64,000 nucleotides of DNA, taken from the NCBI GenBank assembly GCA_964019335.1, contig OZ025752.1:62001-126000 (forward strand), read 5' to 3'. Origin of the DNA: Diplonema japonicum (taxonomy: Eukaryota > Euglenozoa > Diplonemea > Diplonemida > Diplonemidae). This document shows positions 38,608 to 48,266 of the stretch, piece after piece (the first letter of the stretch is position 1; each line of letters begins with the position of its first letter). The translations under genes and the position numbers were made by a program. Under the pieces are notes generated by a model. The model saw only the letters and a list, made by a program, of their open reading frames with translations. It was not told the origin of the DNA and made no database searches.

Positions 38608-40545
38608 ATGGATGTGTTCGTAAAGGACGCTGCAGGGAAGCGCAAAGAGATGGTGGTGAAGGAGCACAGCACGCTTGCGGAGGTGGTGGAGGAGGCAGAG
38701 AGGGTGCTGGGCTATGAGGTGAAGGGGTGCACGGAGCTGTGGTACGATGGGGCTGTGGTGGCAGAGGGAGGGGACAGCAGCTTCTGCGGGCTGACGGGGA
38801 TCAGTGCAGGCGACGAAGTGCAGGCCGTCTACTCCAATGCGAAGATGAAGGAAGAATTCAAGACAGGCAAGGTCCCCTTCGACCACACTTCCCCTGATGT
38901 GATGCGAGGCGATGCTGAGATCGCTCTTCTCGCAGTGAAGAGGGACACGAACTTGTTGAAGCACGCCCTCCCCTCCCTTAGGGGGGACAAGGGCTTTATG
39001 CTGTCTGCATTGAAGGCTGTCCACCGTGCTGATGAGGTCATTCACCATGCCACCCCCGAGCTCCTCGACGACGCTGGCTTTGCGGCCGACGCCATCATGA
39101 CAAAACCATTTGACAATCTTCTTAACTTTTCCAAGAGGTTGCAGACCGACCCGAGAGTGTGCCTTCTCCACAAGGCCAGGCAACAGCGATTGCTCCCCGA
39201 CTCTGTCCTTTCTGACGACACGGAGGTCGCCATGCTTCAGATCAAGATGTGGGACAGGGCCCACGAAGCCACGCCATGGGACTTTTCTGACGACCACGAG
39301 TGCTGTCTGCAGCATGTCTCTGAGCGTCTGCAGGGTGACAAGGAGTTGGTGCTGGCTGCTGTGGAGTATGACGGGATGAGCTTGAAGCACGCAGCGGGGC
39401 CCTTGAGGAACGACCCTGATGTTGTTCGTGCAGCTGTGCAGCAGAATGGGATGGCCTTGGGTTTTGCATCTGGGAAGGAGGAAGAAGAGGAAGGCTCGCA
39501 GAGCTACGGGAAGAAGCGAAAAGGTGTCCTTTGTTCACTGTGCATACGACGCATGGTCACTGTCCCAACAGGTACCCTCAAGCCTGGGCTTGTGAAGCTG
39601 CTGAGGCAGTATGACAAAGAGAAGAGGCAGGAGAAAAAAGCAAAAGAGGCAAAAGAAAAGGAAGAAGAGAAGGCGAAAGCAATAGAAAAGGGGGGAGAGA
39701 AGGAGAAAGCCATTGGGGAAAAGAGAGAGCTTGATGAACCAGCTGGAGACCAACCCCCTGCAAAGAAACCTAAAACAGAAGTGGTGTCCTTCAGAAGCAA
39801 CCCGGAGTTTGCGATGTTGGCGGTGAAGCAGAACTGGATGGCCGTTTGCCACCTCACAGGTGCGGCGAGGGACAGCAAGGAGGTGGCATTGAAGGCTCTT
39901 CGGGCAGATAATGATGCTTACGATTACCTACCAAAGCGACTTCAGGAAGACAAGGATGTGGCTGTGGCGATGGTGAGTTCGGACGGGAGGCGTGTGCAGT
40001 ACCTCTCCAAGAAGCTGAGGAAGGAAAAGTGTGTGGTGCTGGCGGCGGTGAAGCAAAACGGGACTGCATTGAAGTATGTGAAGCAGTACTTCGATGACGA
40101 CAGGGATGTGGCCTTGATGGCTTGCATCAGTGGCGGGTGGCCTTACCTCTCCGACAGGCTGAAGGGGGACAAGCAGCTCGCGATGAGGGCAGTGGCACAC
40201 GACGGAAAGCTCTTTGAGAAGCTCAGCCCAGAGCTTCGGAGCGATAAGGACGTGGCACTGATCGCTGTGAAGAGGATGGCAATGAACTCAAGGTACGGTG
40301 GACACACAACCTTGAAGATGGTGGGGGAGGGTCTGGCACCATTACTGGAATTTGCTTATGCCGTATTGAATGATAGTGACTGCACAGGAGTTGATGAGCT
40401 CAAGATGAGCGTGTTGCGCAGCACCCTGCCAGAAGGAGAAAAAATGCCAACTTCGATCGGTCGAAGAAGATTCAAGAAAAAAATAATATTCGTTGAATCT
40501 GAATCCGAAGAAGATGAGAACACTGAATCGAATAGGAGACAATAG
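38608..40545 (+). CDS. Ubiquitin-like/DUF4116 repeat protein, copy C
   Basis: This 645-residue protein starts 22 nt after ACAACATTTCAG. Longer starts at TTG upstream are rejected. Variants: AVKRDTNLLKHA, VHRADEV, TKPFDNLLNFS, WDRAHEATPWDFSDD, PAKKPKTEVVSF, KLSPEL, NSRYGGHTTLK, LNDSDCTG. The combination of VHRADEV with the WDRAHEA type, and KLSPEL with LNDSDCTG, is unique to this copy. The last residues (TESNRRQ and the stop) come from a SINE-like element inserted at the 3' end. Confidence 0.82.
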   Translation: MDVFVKDAAGKRKEMVVKEHSTLAEVVEEAERVLGYEVKGCTELWYDGAVVAEGGDSSFCGLTGISAGDEVQAVYSNAKMKEEFKTGKVPFDHTSPDVMRGDAEIALLAVKRDTNLLKHALPSLRGDKGFMLSALKAVHRADEVIHHATPELLDDAGFAADAIMTKPFDNLLNFSKRLQTDPRVCLLHKARQQRLLPDSVLSDDTEVAMLQIKMWDRAHEATPWDFSDDHECCLQHVSERLQGDKELVLAAVEYDGMSLKHAAGPLRNDPDVVRAAVQQNGMALGFASGKEEEEEGSQSYGKKRKGVLCSLCIRRMVTVPTGTLKPGLVKLLRQYDKEKRQEKKAKEAKEKEEEKAKAIEKGGEKEKAIGEKRELDEPAGDQPPAKKPKTEVVSFRSNPEFAMLAVKQNWMAVCHLTGAARDSKEVALKALRADNDAYDYLPKRLQEDKDVAVAMVSSDGRRVQYLSKKLRKEKCVVLAAVKQNGTALKYVKQYFDDDRDVALMACISGGWPYLSDRLKGDKQLAMRAVAHDGKLFEKLSPELRSDKDVALIAVKRMAMNSRYGGHTTLKMVGEGLAPLLEFAYAVLNDSDCTGVDELKMSVLRSTLPEGEKMPTSIGRRRFKKKIIFVESESEEDENTESNRRQ

Positions 40546-40664
40546 CCACAAAAGCCTGTGGAAAACGAAGCAGCAGGGGAACCCCTACATACGTGTGAGG
40601 GCACAGGTCTTAGAGGCGTCACAAGAGCAGCAATGCGACTCATTTATGAGTTAGATTTTTAAAA
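40531..40664 (+). mobile_element. SINE-like element, copy 1
   Basis: Begins AATAGGAGACAATAGCCACA, contains GGAACCCCTACATACGTGTG and ACTCATTTATGAGTTAGATT, and ends in a short TTTTTAAAAAA. A second copy with a longer tail lies at 41166-41317. No tRNA A/B box was confidently seen. Confidence 0.75.
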
Positions 40665-40899
40665 AAGAATCTCTATCCGAATCTCATTAAAAGAAATCTT
40701 TGAAACCGGTAGTTTTTGAGAGGATAGAGTCCCCATTCTTTCTTTTAGCCCACTCCTCTTTTTTTTTTTTTTTTTTTTTTTTGTGGGCGAGCGATGGTAC
40801 CTTGGCAAGAGGTCTAGGCAGCGTCAGCCACCCCCTCATAACAGCAAACGGCCTCAACAGCAGCAGTTTAAAAAAAAAAAAAAAAAAACAGCAGCAAAC

Positions 40900-41359
40900 A
40901 TGGATGTGTTCGTAAAGGACGCTGCAGGGAAGCGCAAAGAGATGGTGGTGAAGGAGCACAGCACGCTTGCGGAGGTGGTGGAGGAGGCAGAGAGGGTGCT
41001 GGGCTATGAGGTGAAGGGGTGCACGGAGCTGTGGTACGATGGGGCTGTGGTGGCAGAGGGAGGGGACAGCAGCTTCTGCGGGCTGACGGGGATCAGTGCA
41101 GGCGACGAAGTGCAGGCCGTCTACTCCAATGCGAAGATGAAGGAAGAATTCAAGACAGGCAAGGTGAGCAAAAATAGGAGACAATAGCCACAAAAGCCTG
41201 TGGGAAACGAAGCAGCAGGGGAACCCCTACATACGTGTGAGGGCACAGGTCTTAGAAGCGTCCCAAGAGCAACAAAGCGACTCATTTACGAGTTAGATTT
41301 AAAAAAAAAAAAAAAAAGACAGGCAAGGTCACTTTCAACGACACTTCCCCTGATGTGAA
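40900..41359 (+). pseudogene. DUF4116 copy truncated after the ubiquitin-like domain
   Basis: The normal 80-residue ubiquitin-like start is followed by KEEFKTGKV, then a SINE-like insertion (41166-41317), then the flanking target and CACTTTCAACGACACTTCCC, where family B retroelement DNA begins at about 41360. The leader is also interrupted: CAGTTT and about 19 A lie between CAGCAG duplicates (about 40857-40895). If the SINE were spliced the frame would be restored only to the retroelement junction. Confidence 0.8.
41166..41317 (+). mobile_element. SINE-like element, copy 2, with 12-bp target-site duplication
   Basis: GACAGGCAAGGT flanks the insert on both sides (41154-41165, 41318-41329). 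The insert starts GAGCAAAAATAGGAGACAAT and ends in A17. Because the duplicated target contains AAG|GT, a donor AAG|GTGAGC (41164) and an acceptor CAAG|GT (41327) exist, and splicing would remove the insert exactly. Confidence 0.82.
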
Positions 41360-42513
41360 GCCTCACCTCCCCACAGCTATGGCAGCGAGTCAATGAGATT
41401 GTTACACTGTACCGGGAGCGAGAGGACGACGAGGAGAGGGGGCCGCTAGGGGTCTTGCTGAAGAGGTGGCTACCCTTCTTGAACAAGGGGTGGTCCTTCA
41501 TTGAAGGTTTGCGCGCTCTGGTGCCCAGTGCGAGACGCCATGAAGTAAGACAGGCGATCAGACCGGCTGTTGCAAAGGAATTGATCCACGGCAGGTCGTC
41601 TTTTGCTGGAATGGAAGCGGGTGCATGTCCGTCCACGAACGCCTGGTGGAGGAAGCTCCAGTCACGGAGACCGCTGATATCGTCAGACTGCGGCGGATCA
41701 TCAGCGGTGCAGTGTTCACGGTACACCCTCGAGTGTGGGAAGCAATTGGATGAACGTGAGGGTGTGGAAAGCTCGTCTCTAGCGTGCGACGTCTGCGACC
41801 ATCGATGCCAGACGACGACAGAAGTCACGGAGCACGCCCTATGGGAATGTGCACCAGCGAGAGCTGCCCTGACAAACGAAAGATATGGCGGGATGACACG
41901 AAGTGACCTACCTGCAGTGACCGCCCTCCACGGGATCATTCCAAGGGGCGCAACGGGGGCTGCGAAGCAACAGGCGGCAGTCGTGCAACGATACCTGTTG
42001 GATGTCGTGTCAAGACGAGACGCCAGAGCGGCTGAACGGAGCACCAGAATCCTCACCACCAACCCGTGGGATGGGATCACAACGGGGAAGCACACTGTGC
42101 CCACAGTGGAGCTGTTGAAATCGAACGGAGCGTCGGGAAAGGTCCTAATGTTCTACATGAAGAGCGTCCTCAGGTGGCTGAAAAGCCTAAGATGGTACGC
42201 AGGCAGGAAGTTGACGTCCGTCACGACGATGGAGCTCGCAGTAGACTATGAGCAGGCCACCCGACAGTCCTTGGCTGGACCCCTCGACGACCAGGACTGG
42301 CTCACAGAGAAGGCTGGAAGGATGCGATACATCTTAGGACGTATTCAGAAATGCACAGCAAAGAGTGGGAAGAATGCTTTCCCCGCCAACGCAAAGACAA
42401 GGGTACACACCCTTCGACATCTTGGGGGCCCGACGACACACGGCTACGACAGGAGACCACTCTTCTCCTCGAGCCAAACCGCCCCCTATCCTAAAACCAT
42501 TTCAGCTACCTAG
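41360..42513 (+). mobile_element. Retroelement family B, C-terminal ORF, copy 1
   Basis: An open frame of about 350 codons without a recognisable N-terminus. It contains WLPFLNKGWSFIEGL, a zinc-finger-like CDVCDHRCQTTTEVTEHALW-EC (Cx2C...Hx4C), LHGIIPRGATG, MELAVDYEQATRQSLAG and a C-terminal HTLRHLGGPTTHGYDRRPLF. The finger resembles the RT-associated zinc-binding domain of non-LTR elements. The same modules occur in copy 2 (42826-43980). No RT or endonuclease of this family is in the window. Confidence 0.65.
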
Positions 42514-42662
42514 CACGACTCCAAGCAATGTTTCTCGCCCAGATGCCGTCCATCTCATCGCGACAAACAGCCACCGCAGGCACCAGACAGCAACCGCAGA
42601 ACGGTGACCGATTAGTGTGAATTTCTCCCTGAACGGTGAGTACCCACCCGCACACCGAAATT

Positions 42663-42705
<43 letters not shown>

Positions 42706-42825
42706 AAGAACAAGAAAAACTTTTTGATAAATGAATTGTTAGTGCTAAAAAGAGTTGGGTTTATCCTTCTACAGGTTAATCCCGGCTGTGCACAAACAAC
42801 AATCAACCGACTCTTTTTTTTTTGC

Positions 42826-43980
42826 CGGTGGCTTCCCCGAATAGGATGGAGTTGGGCGCAGCTACTAGGTTGCAACACATCTTGGGCCGAACGCGGACAC
42901 ATCTTTAGAGAGGTGGTGAGGAAGGCCCGAAGTAGGACGCTGGCGGTCGAGAGGAGCACGATAAGCGGGATAGAGCCGGGGGCGGACCCCAAGACGAACC
43001 GATTATGGAGGACGGCCAAGGACCCGCTCATGTCCTACAGCCTGAGACGAGTGATCGCAGGAGGGGTTCCCTACCTAAACCCGCACGCAAATGCGAACCG
43101 AAAGAGCGTCCCACTGGCGCCTGAAGGTGACGACAACGGTGACGACGAGGAGAACATGGGCCAGGCACCAACGACGGAGGTATCGCACACGCAAGGATTC
43201 AGATGCGACCTGTGCAAGTCTCCACACCCGGACACGGTGACCTTACTCCGCCATCAGCTGTATGAGTGCGCCTGTGCACAAGAGGAACTGGCACTAGACG
43301 GAATGGAGCCGTTGCGCAACAGATCAGGATGGTCCCTATGTCTGGAGCTGCACGCGATACTGCCGAGGGGGCATGTCTTCGCACACCTGGAGAAGCTGCA
43401 GCGATACATGGCTGTGGTGGTCGGGAAACGGGATGTGGAGCTCATGCAAATAGACAACGCCAGCACACAGCCGCTGCCGTGGGTACGCAATGTGGAGGGA
43501 AGGAGATGCCTCGTGCCAACGGCGGGGGAGCTCGAAGGAGTGGGAGGAATCGTCGCAGAATTCTTGAACCCGCTGCTGCAGTGGTTGTCACAGCTACGAT
43601 GGGTGAAAGAGGACACCAGCTCTGAAGTGTCAGCGGTGGAATTGGCCATCGACTTCGAATGGACGACAGGCAAGTTACTGGGAGGTCTGCTGGAAGATAG
43701 GGCTCGCAAGATCAAAGCATTGATAAGAAAGCTGAACGCGGCATGCAGGGCACGGAAGAAGCCACGCCCCTTCCCAGCGGATGAACAGAAGAGAGTGAAG
43801 TCCCTCATCGCAATAGGTGGGAAGACGGCTATGGGTTTCGCCAGGAGGCCCATCTTCGCCACCCACTCCACGCACGACAAGCTGATGGAACTGAAAGCCG
43901 CTTACAAGCGAGACCGCATCACACGACTCCGCTCAAGGCCTCGATTGGAACGAAAGCAATGCTCCAGAAGGGGAGTATAA
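42826..43980 (+). mobile_element. Retroelement family B, C-terminal ORF, copy 2
   Basis: The frame is open to the TAA at 43978-43980. It shows WLPRIGWSWAQLLGC, CDLCKSPHPDTVTLLRHQLY-EC, LHAILPRGHVF, AVELAIDFEWTTGKLLGG and KSLIAIGGKTAMGFARRPIF. It is about 35-40% similar by eye to copy 1, so the two are separate lineages. A T tract of about 40 and an acceptor-like TTCTACAG precede it. An ATAAATAG follows the stop. Confidence 0.7.
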
Positions 43981-44265
43981 ATAGATAGCCCCCCCCAACC
44001 CACCCAAGGGCGGCCCTCCATGAGGGGGTTTGTCCTGCACTTTGAGTTTTTTTTTTCTTGCTGCACATGCTGTTTGTAACAGGTTATGCAGTGTCTTTTT
44101 CTTGTCCCTATTTATTCTTTCCCTTTCAGCAAACATTTCAGTGAGTTACCTGGTAGTAACCTACAGACAGTAGAAATATGAATGGTGGTCTTTCAGGTGG
44201 GGCAGGAATAGCAGGTTATTAAACTTGGCCTCTTTGGCTAACGATTGGCCTATCTATCTACAATC

Positions 44266-44283
44266 GGCAGGATCAACCAGGTT
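44266..44283 (-). other. 18-nt match to the 5' end of eukaryotic 18S rRNA
   Basis: On the minus strand this reads AACCTGGTTGATCCTGCC, the near-universal start of 18S rRNA and a standard primer site. The following minus-strand bases do not continue as 18S. CGACGGCCAGT next to it (44285-44295) equals part of a common vector primer. So it is not an rRNA gene; origin unclear. Confidence 0.6.
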
Positions 44284-44319
44284 TCGACGGCCAGTCTAAA
44301 TACAAAGAAATGCTGGACT

Positions 44320-44386
<67 letters not shown>

Positions 44387-44539
44387 TACGTTGACATTTG
44401 CCGGGGGTTTTATCCCGCTATATTCTAACTTAAAACCATTTCAGCCGCCGCAACAAGAGGGTCATTTGTTGACATTTTCTTCCGAACGAACTCATATTTC
44501 TTCTTTGAGTTTCAAAGAGAAGAAAAAAAAAAAAAAAAA

Positions 44540-44756
44540 AAACCCCTCCCGTACCACCAATATATTTGACAAAAAAAAGAGAGGATACTGAGGACCAGCA
44601 TCCTCAGTAACCTTCAAAAAAAAAAAAAAAAAAAATGCCAACCAGAAAAGCTTGTGGGAAGAGAACCCGGGCAACCTGGTGAGCGTCTCAAGATACTTCC
44701 AACCCACCTAGTGGGTGCGGCCTAGCAAGTCGAAACGGAAGTGGAATTTAAAATTT

Positions 44757-44780
<24 letters not shown>
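44540..44780 (+). mobile_element. LINE family A 3' UTR with poly(A)
   Basis: ACTGAGGACCAGCATCCTCAGT-type hairpin (44587-44608; 8-bp stem ACTGAGGA/TCCTCAGT, 6-nt loop), an A21 run, AAAGCTTGTGGGAAGAGAAC, CCACCTAGTGGGTGCGGCC and AAGTGGAATTT before the tail match 34766-34975 and 50820-51054. A separate acceptor module ends at 44444. 43981-44265 and 44296-44420 hold no recognisable gene, apart from a T run of about 60. Confidence 0.75.
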
Positions 44781-44788
<8 letters not shown>

Positions 44789-44810
44789 AAAAAAAAAAAC
44801 CGCCTCCCCA

Positions 44811-44846
44811 CTCCAACAGCAGCAAACATGTATGTGTTCAAAGGGC
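44811..44846 (+). pseudogene. Leader and start remnant of a DUF4116 gene
   Basis: CCAACAGCAGCAAACATGTATGTGTTC-like sequence (leader plus first codons, one change) stops after about 36 bp. The region to 45067 shows no gene. Confidence 0.5.
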
Positions 44847-45299
44847 GATACGAAAAAGCGCAAGAACAAACTGAAATGAACAAGTGAACAAACAGCAGCA
44901 CCATCAACAACAAAACCTATTAGAATAGAGCAACAGAGACAGGAACGGCAGGGAGACGAAGGCAAGGACAGCAAACAGCAGCTCTGACAAAACAGCAGGC
45001 GCTGTATCAAACAAAAGAAAGGAAAAAAGAAAGCCCAGCAAAGAATAACGTCCTGGTTGAAGGCTCTTACAGTATTTCCGTGCTTAACGGAGCCGATACC
45101 GTGTGTGTGTGGGTGACGACAGGATACTTATGACTGGTGACCCTCACAAAATCGAAAAGTTATTTCTTCATTTATTTCTTTTTTTTTTTTTCTTTTCCTC
45201 AATTATTTTTTTTCTTTTTTTTTTTTGCAAAGAGCCGAAGAGTCTTTCACCCATCACAGAAGTCCCACCCCCCTGCAAAGTTATTTTTGCGGGATCAAC

Positions 45300-48266
45300 A
45301 TGACAACGACAGCCGGACCGGGTGTGCAGGCAGCGAAGGCACTGACGTCGCCTCCTCCAGCAGGAGAGCAAGCTGTGAAGACAGCGTGGGAAACGGTGGA
45401 GCAGCTGCGTGGACAGTTGGCGAGCAGCGCGGGGGGAACCACCACAACCACCACGCCAGAAGTGGAAACACAAAGAAGGCAGCTGAAAGTGGAGCTGGAC
45501 GCGGCGCTGGGGAAGTGGCACGACGCACTGTGCGACAGCGTGATTGCTGTGATGCAGAAGTTCCTGAAGCGCAGCAAGGAGCGCGGTGTGGGGGACTGCG
45601 TGTTGTCACTGGTGTCGGAGGCGCGGAAAGAGCTGCAGAAGGCTGTGAAGGCGTTCAAGGTGGCTGGAGGGGTGGCGCCAGCGAGCAAGGGAGGGGTGAG
45701 CCGGTACAGCGACGGGCTCGGCGAGATGGACGTGGACCGAGGGTGGAGCGAGTTCTTCGAGGGTGGTGCGTCGTGTGCGAAGCTGATGCTGGCGACGGTG
45801 GAGGCTGCGATGGGGACGGAGAACTCGGGGTATGTGACGTGTGCTGCGTGTGGGACTGCGCTGAATGCGGGGAGCAAGGAGCGGCACCTTGCGAAGTGCG
45901 GGAAGCTGGAGGCGGCGCAGCGGGCTGCTGGTGGGGTGTTCGAGACAATGACAGCGGAGTGGGCTGTGCGGCAGGTGGAGGGGGCGACCGAGCCCTATCT
46001 TCGGCTGTACACTCTGGAGAGCCCCTTGTGCTACGACGTGAACGCGGCGATGCGTGAGGTGGCGTTCCGCGGGGAGCGACAGCGCTACGAGCCGATGAAG
46101 GACTTCGCCTATTCCCTGCACCGAGCAATGGCATCGCAGCCGAAGTACGAGGGGACCGTGTTCCGTGCAATGGACTTCCGGGTGAGCGAGTCACTGTACT
46201 CTGTGGGAGCGGTGGTGACGATGCCGCACCCCACGAGTGCAAGCGAGGACCCTGGGGTGGTGAGGGACTTCCTTGGGACGAAGAAGGGCGGCGGTGGTGG
46301 CCACGACGACGAGGTGCAGGGGACGATCCTCGTGCTGCGGGTGCTGTCGGGGCGGAGCATCGCTCGCTTCAGCCGCTTCCCCGAGGAGAAGGAGGTTCTG
46401 ATCGCAGCGAACACCCAGTTCCGGGTGGTGGGGCGCCCTGACATCGGTGTGATGCGTCTGCTGGAGGTAGCTCTCGACACAAGCTTGCGTCGCGTGGTGG
46501 TGGTGGAGCTGCAGGAAATCGACTTCGATCACTGGGGCAGGCTTGAAGATGTCATGACACAGGTGGAGCGGGTCCGCAACGCGAAGCTGCTCGACACGAT
46601 CAAGACGAAGCTCAAAATGACAGAAAACTATTTTGACCTCCATCCGGTGACGCGCGAAGGAAGGTTTGTAGGCTACCCGCTCAGCACGGCAATGCCTGTT
46701 GTGGACGGGAAGACACTGCTGGAGGCTGCAGCTGAATTGGAGCACAACGAGCAGGTGGTGTCGCTGTGCTGTGCCAACCTGGGACCCGCAGGCCACTCTG
46801 AGGCTCTGAGCGCAGCGCTCGCAGCAGTGTTGCGGAGGAACAAGAACGGGAGCCACGACAAGAATGCGGCGGTGCTGCTGAGCAAGGGTGCGGACCTTGC
46901 GGGCTTGCCAAAGGAGCTGCGCACAGCAGGTGTCGGGCTGCTTGCGTGTGCTTGCAAGCGGGCGGTGTTGAACAAGGTGGTGCAGGCGCTTGGCGACACG
47001 TTTTGGGGAGCGCACAACGAAAAGGGCCCGCGGCAAGGTTGGACAGTGCTGCATGCGGCGGCCGCAAGGAATCGCGCTGACCTTCTGAAGGATGTCCTCC
47101 TCTCTGGTCCCCTGGCGGCGGATACGGTGGATGCGTTTGGCAACACTGCGTGCTTTGTCGCCGCTGAACACGACTGCGTGGACGCATTGCGCGTCCTCAT
47201 CACGGAAGGAAAAGCTGACGTGAACAAGGCCAGCAACAACGGTACTACCCCGTGTTTCATGGCGGCTCAAAATGGCCACGCCGACGCATTGCACGTCCTC
47301 ATCACGGAAGGAAAAGCTGACGTAAAACAAGGCAACAAACATGGTGTCACCCCGTGTTACATGGCAGCTCAAAATGGCCACGCCGACGCATTGCTCATCC
47401 TCATCACGGAAGGAAAAGATGATGTGAACAAGGCCAGAAACAACGGTATTACCCCGTGTAGCATGGCGGCTAGTCAGGGTCATGCCGATGCATTGCGCAT
47501 CCTCATCACGGAAGGAAAAGCTGATGTAAACAAGGCCGGCACCAAAGGTAATACCCCGTGTTACATGGCGACTCAAAATGGCCACGCCGACACATTGCGC
47601 ATCCTCATCACGGAGGGAAGAGCTGACGTAAACAAGGCCGGTAACGACGGCGCTACCCCGTGTTACATGGCGGCTCTTAATGGCCACGCCGACGCATTGC
47701 GCGTCCTCATCACGGAAGGAAAAGCTGACGTGAACAAGGCCCTCAACAACGGTGTTACCCCGTGTTACATGGCGGCTGAGAATGGTCATGCCGATGCATT
47801 GCGCGTCCTCATCACGGAAGGAAAAGCTGACGTGAACAAATACGAGAACGACGGCGCTACCCCATGTTACATAGCGGCTTTCAGTGGCCACGCTGACGCA
47901 TTGCGCATCCTCATCACGGAAGGAAAAGCTGATGTAAACAAGGCCGACAACGAAGGTATTACCCCGTGTTACATCGCGGCTTGCTACGGTCACGCCGAGG
48001 CATTGCGCGTCCTCATCACGGAAGGAAAAGCTGACGTGAACAAGGCTGATAACGAGGGTATTACCCCCTGTTGCACAGCGGCTTGTGGGGGTCACACCGA
48101 TGCATTGCGCATCCTCATCACGGAAGGAAAAGCTGACGTGAACAAGGCCGACAACGAAGGTAATACCCCGTGTTACATTGCTACTCAGGTGGGTCACACC
48201 GATGCATTGCGCATCCTCATCAAGGAAGGAAAAGCTGACGTGAACAAGGACTTCACACCGGTGTGA
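45300..48266 (+). CDS. ADP-ribosyltransferase-ankyrin protein with C2HC finger
   Basis: This is a 988-residue protein; the ATG at 45300 is chosen because upstream in-frame starts are not ATG. Residues 181-200 form a C2HC finger (C181, C184, H196, C200). Residues about 235-385 match the R-S-E class of mono-ADP-ribosyltransferases: YEGTVFRAMDF with R289, a TSAS segment in VTMPHPTSASEDPGVV, and FPEEKEVLIAANTQFRVV with E363-x-E365. Such enzymes move ADP-ribose from NAD to a protein side chain. From about residue 580 ankyrin repeats follow, the last 11 or so being near-identical 34-residue units with LRILITEGKADVNKADNEG. Target unknown. No signal peptide, so an intracellular role is likely. A fragment is duplicated at 32507. 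Confidence 0.85.
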   Translation: MTTTAGPGVQAAKALTSPPPAGEQAVKTAWETVEQLRGQLASSAGGTTTTTTPEVETQRRQLKVELDAALGKWHDALCDSVIAVMQKFLKRSKERGVGDCVLSLVSEARKELQKAVKAFKVAGGVAPASKGGVSRYSDGLGEMDVDRGWSEFFEGGASCAKLMLATVEAAMGTENSGYVTCAACGTALNAGSKERHLAKCGKLEAAQRAAGGVFETMTAEWAVRQVEGATEPYLRLYTLESPLCYDVNAAMREVAFRGERQRYEPMKDFAYSLHRAMASQPKYEGTVFRAMDFRVSESLYSVGAVVTMPHPTSASEDPGVVRDFLGTKKGGGGGHDDEVQGTILVLRVLSGRSIARFSRFPEEKEVLIAANTQFRVVGRPDIGVMRLLEVALDTSLRRVVVVELQEIDFDHWGRLEDVMTQVERVRNAKLLDTIKTKLKMTENYFDLHPVTREGRFVGYPLSTAMPVVDGKTLLEAAAELEHNEQVVSLCCANLGPAGHSEALSAALAAVLRRNKNGSHDKNAAVLLSKGADLAGLPKELRTAGVGLLACACKRAVLNKVVQALGDTFWGAHNEKGPRQGWTVLHAAAARNRADLLKDVLLSGPLAADTVDAFGNTACFVAAEHDCVDALRVLITEGKADVNKASNNGTTPCFMAAQNGHADALHVLITEGKADVKQGNKHGVTPCYMAAQNGHADALLILITEGKDDVNKARNNGITPCSMAASQGHADALRILITEGKADVNKAGTKGNTPCYMATQNGHADTLRILITEGRADVNKAGNDGATPCYMAALNGHADALRVLITEGKADVNKALNNGVTPCYMAAENGHADALRVLITEGKADVNKYENDGATPCYIAAFSGHADALRILITEGKADVNKADNEGITPCYIAACYGHAEALRVLITEGKADVNKADNEGITPCCTAACGGHTDALRILITEGKADVNKADNEGNTPCYIATQVGHTDALRILIKEGKADVNKDFTPV

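Noticed and set aside
40531-41317. tRNA-derived SINE
   Set aside because: I could not identify A and B boxes in the 130-bp body with confidence, so the RNA origin is left open.
44266-44283. 18S rRNA gene
   Set aside because: Only 18 nt match and the following sequence is unrelated; kept as a finding, not as an rRNA feature.
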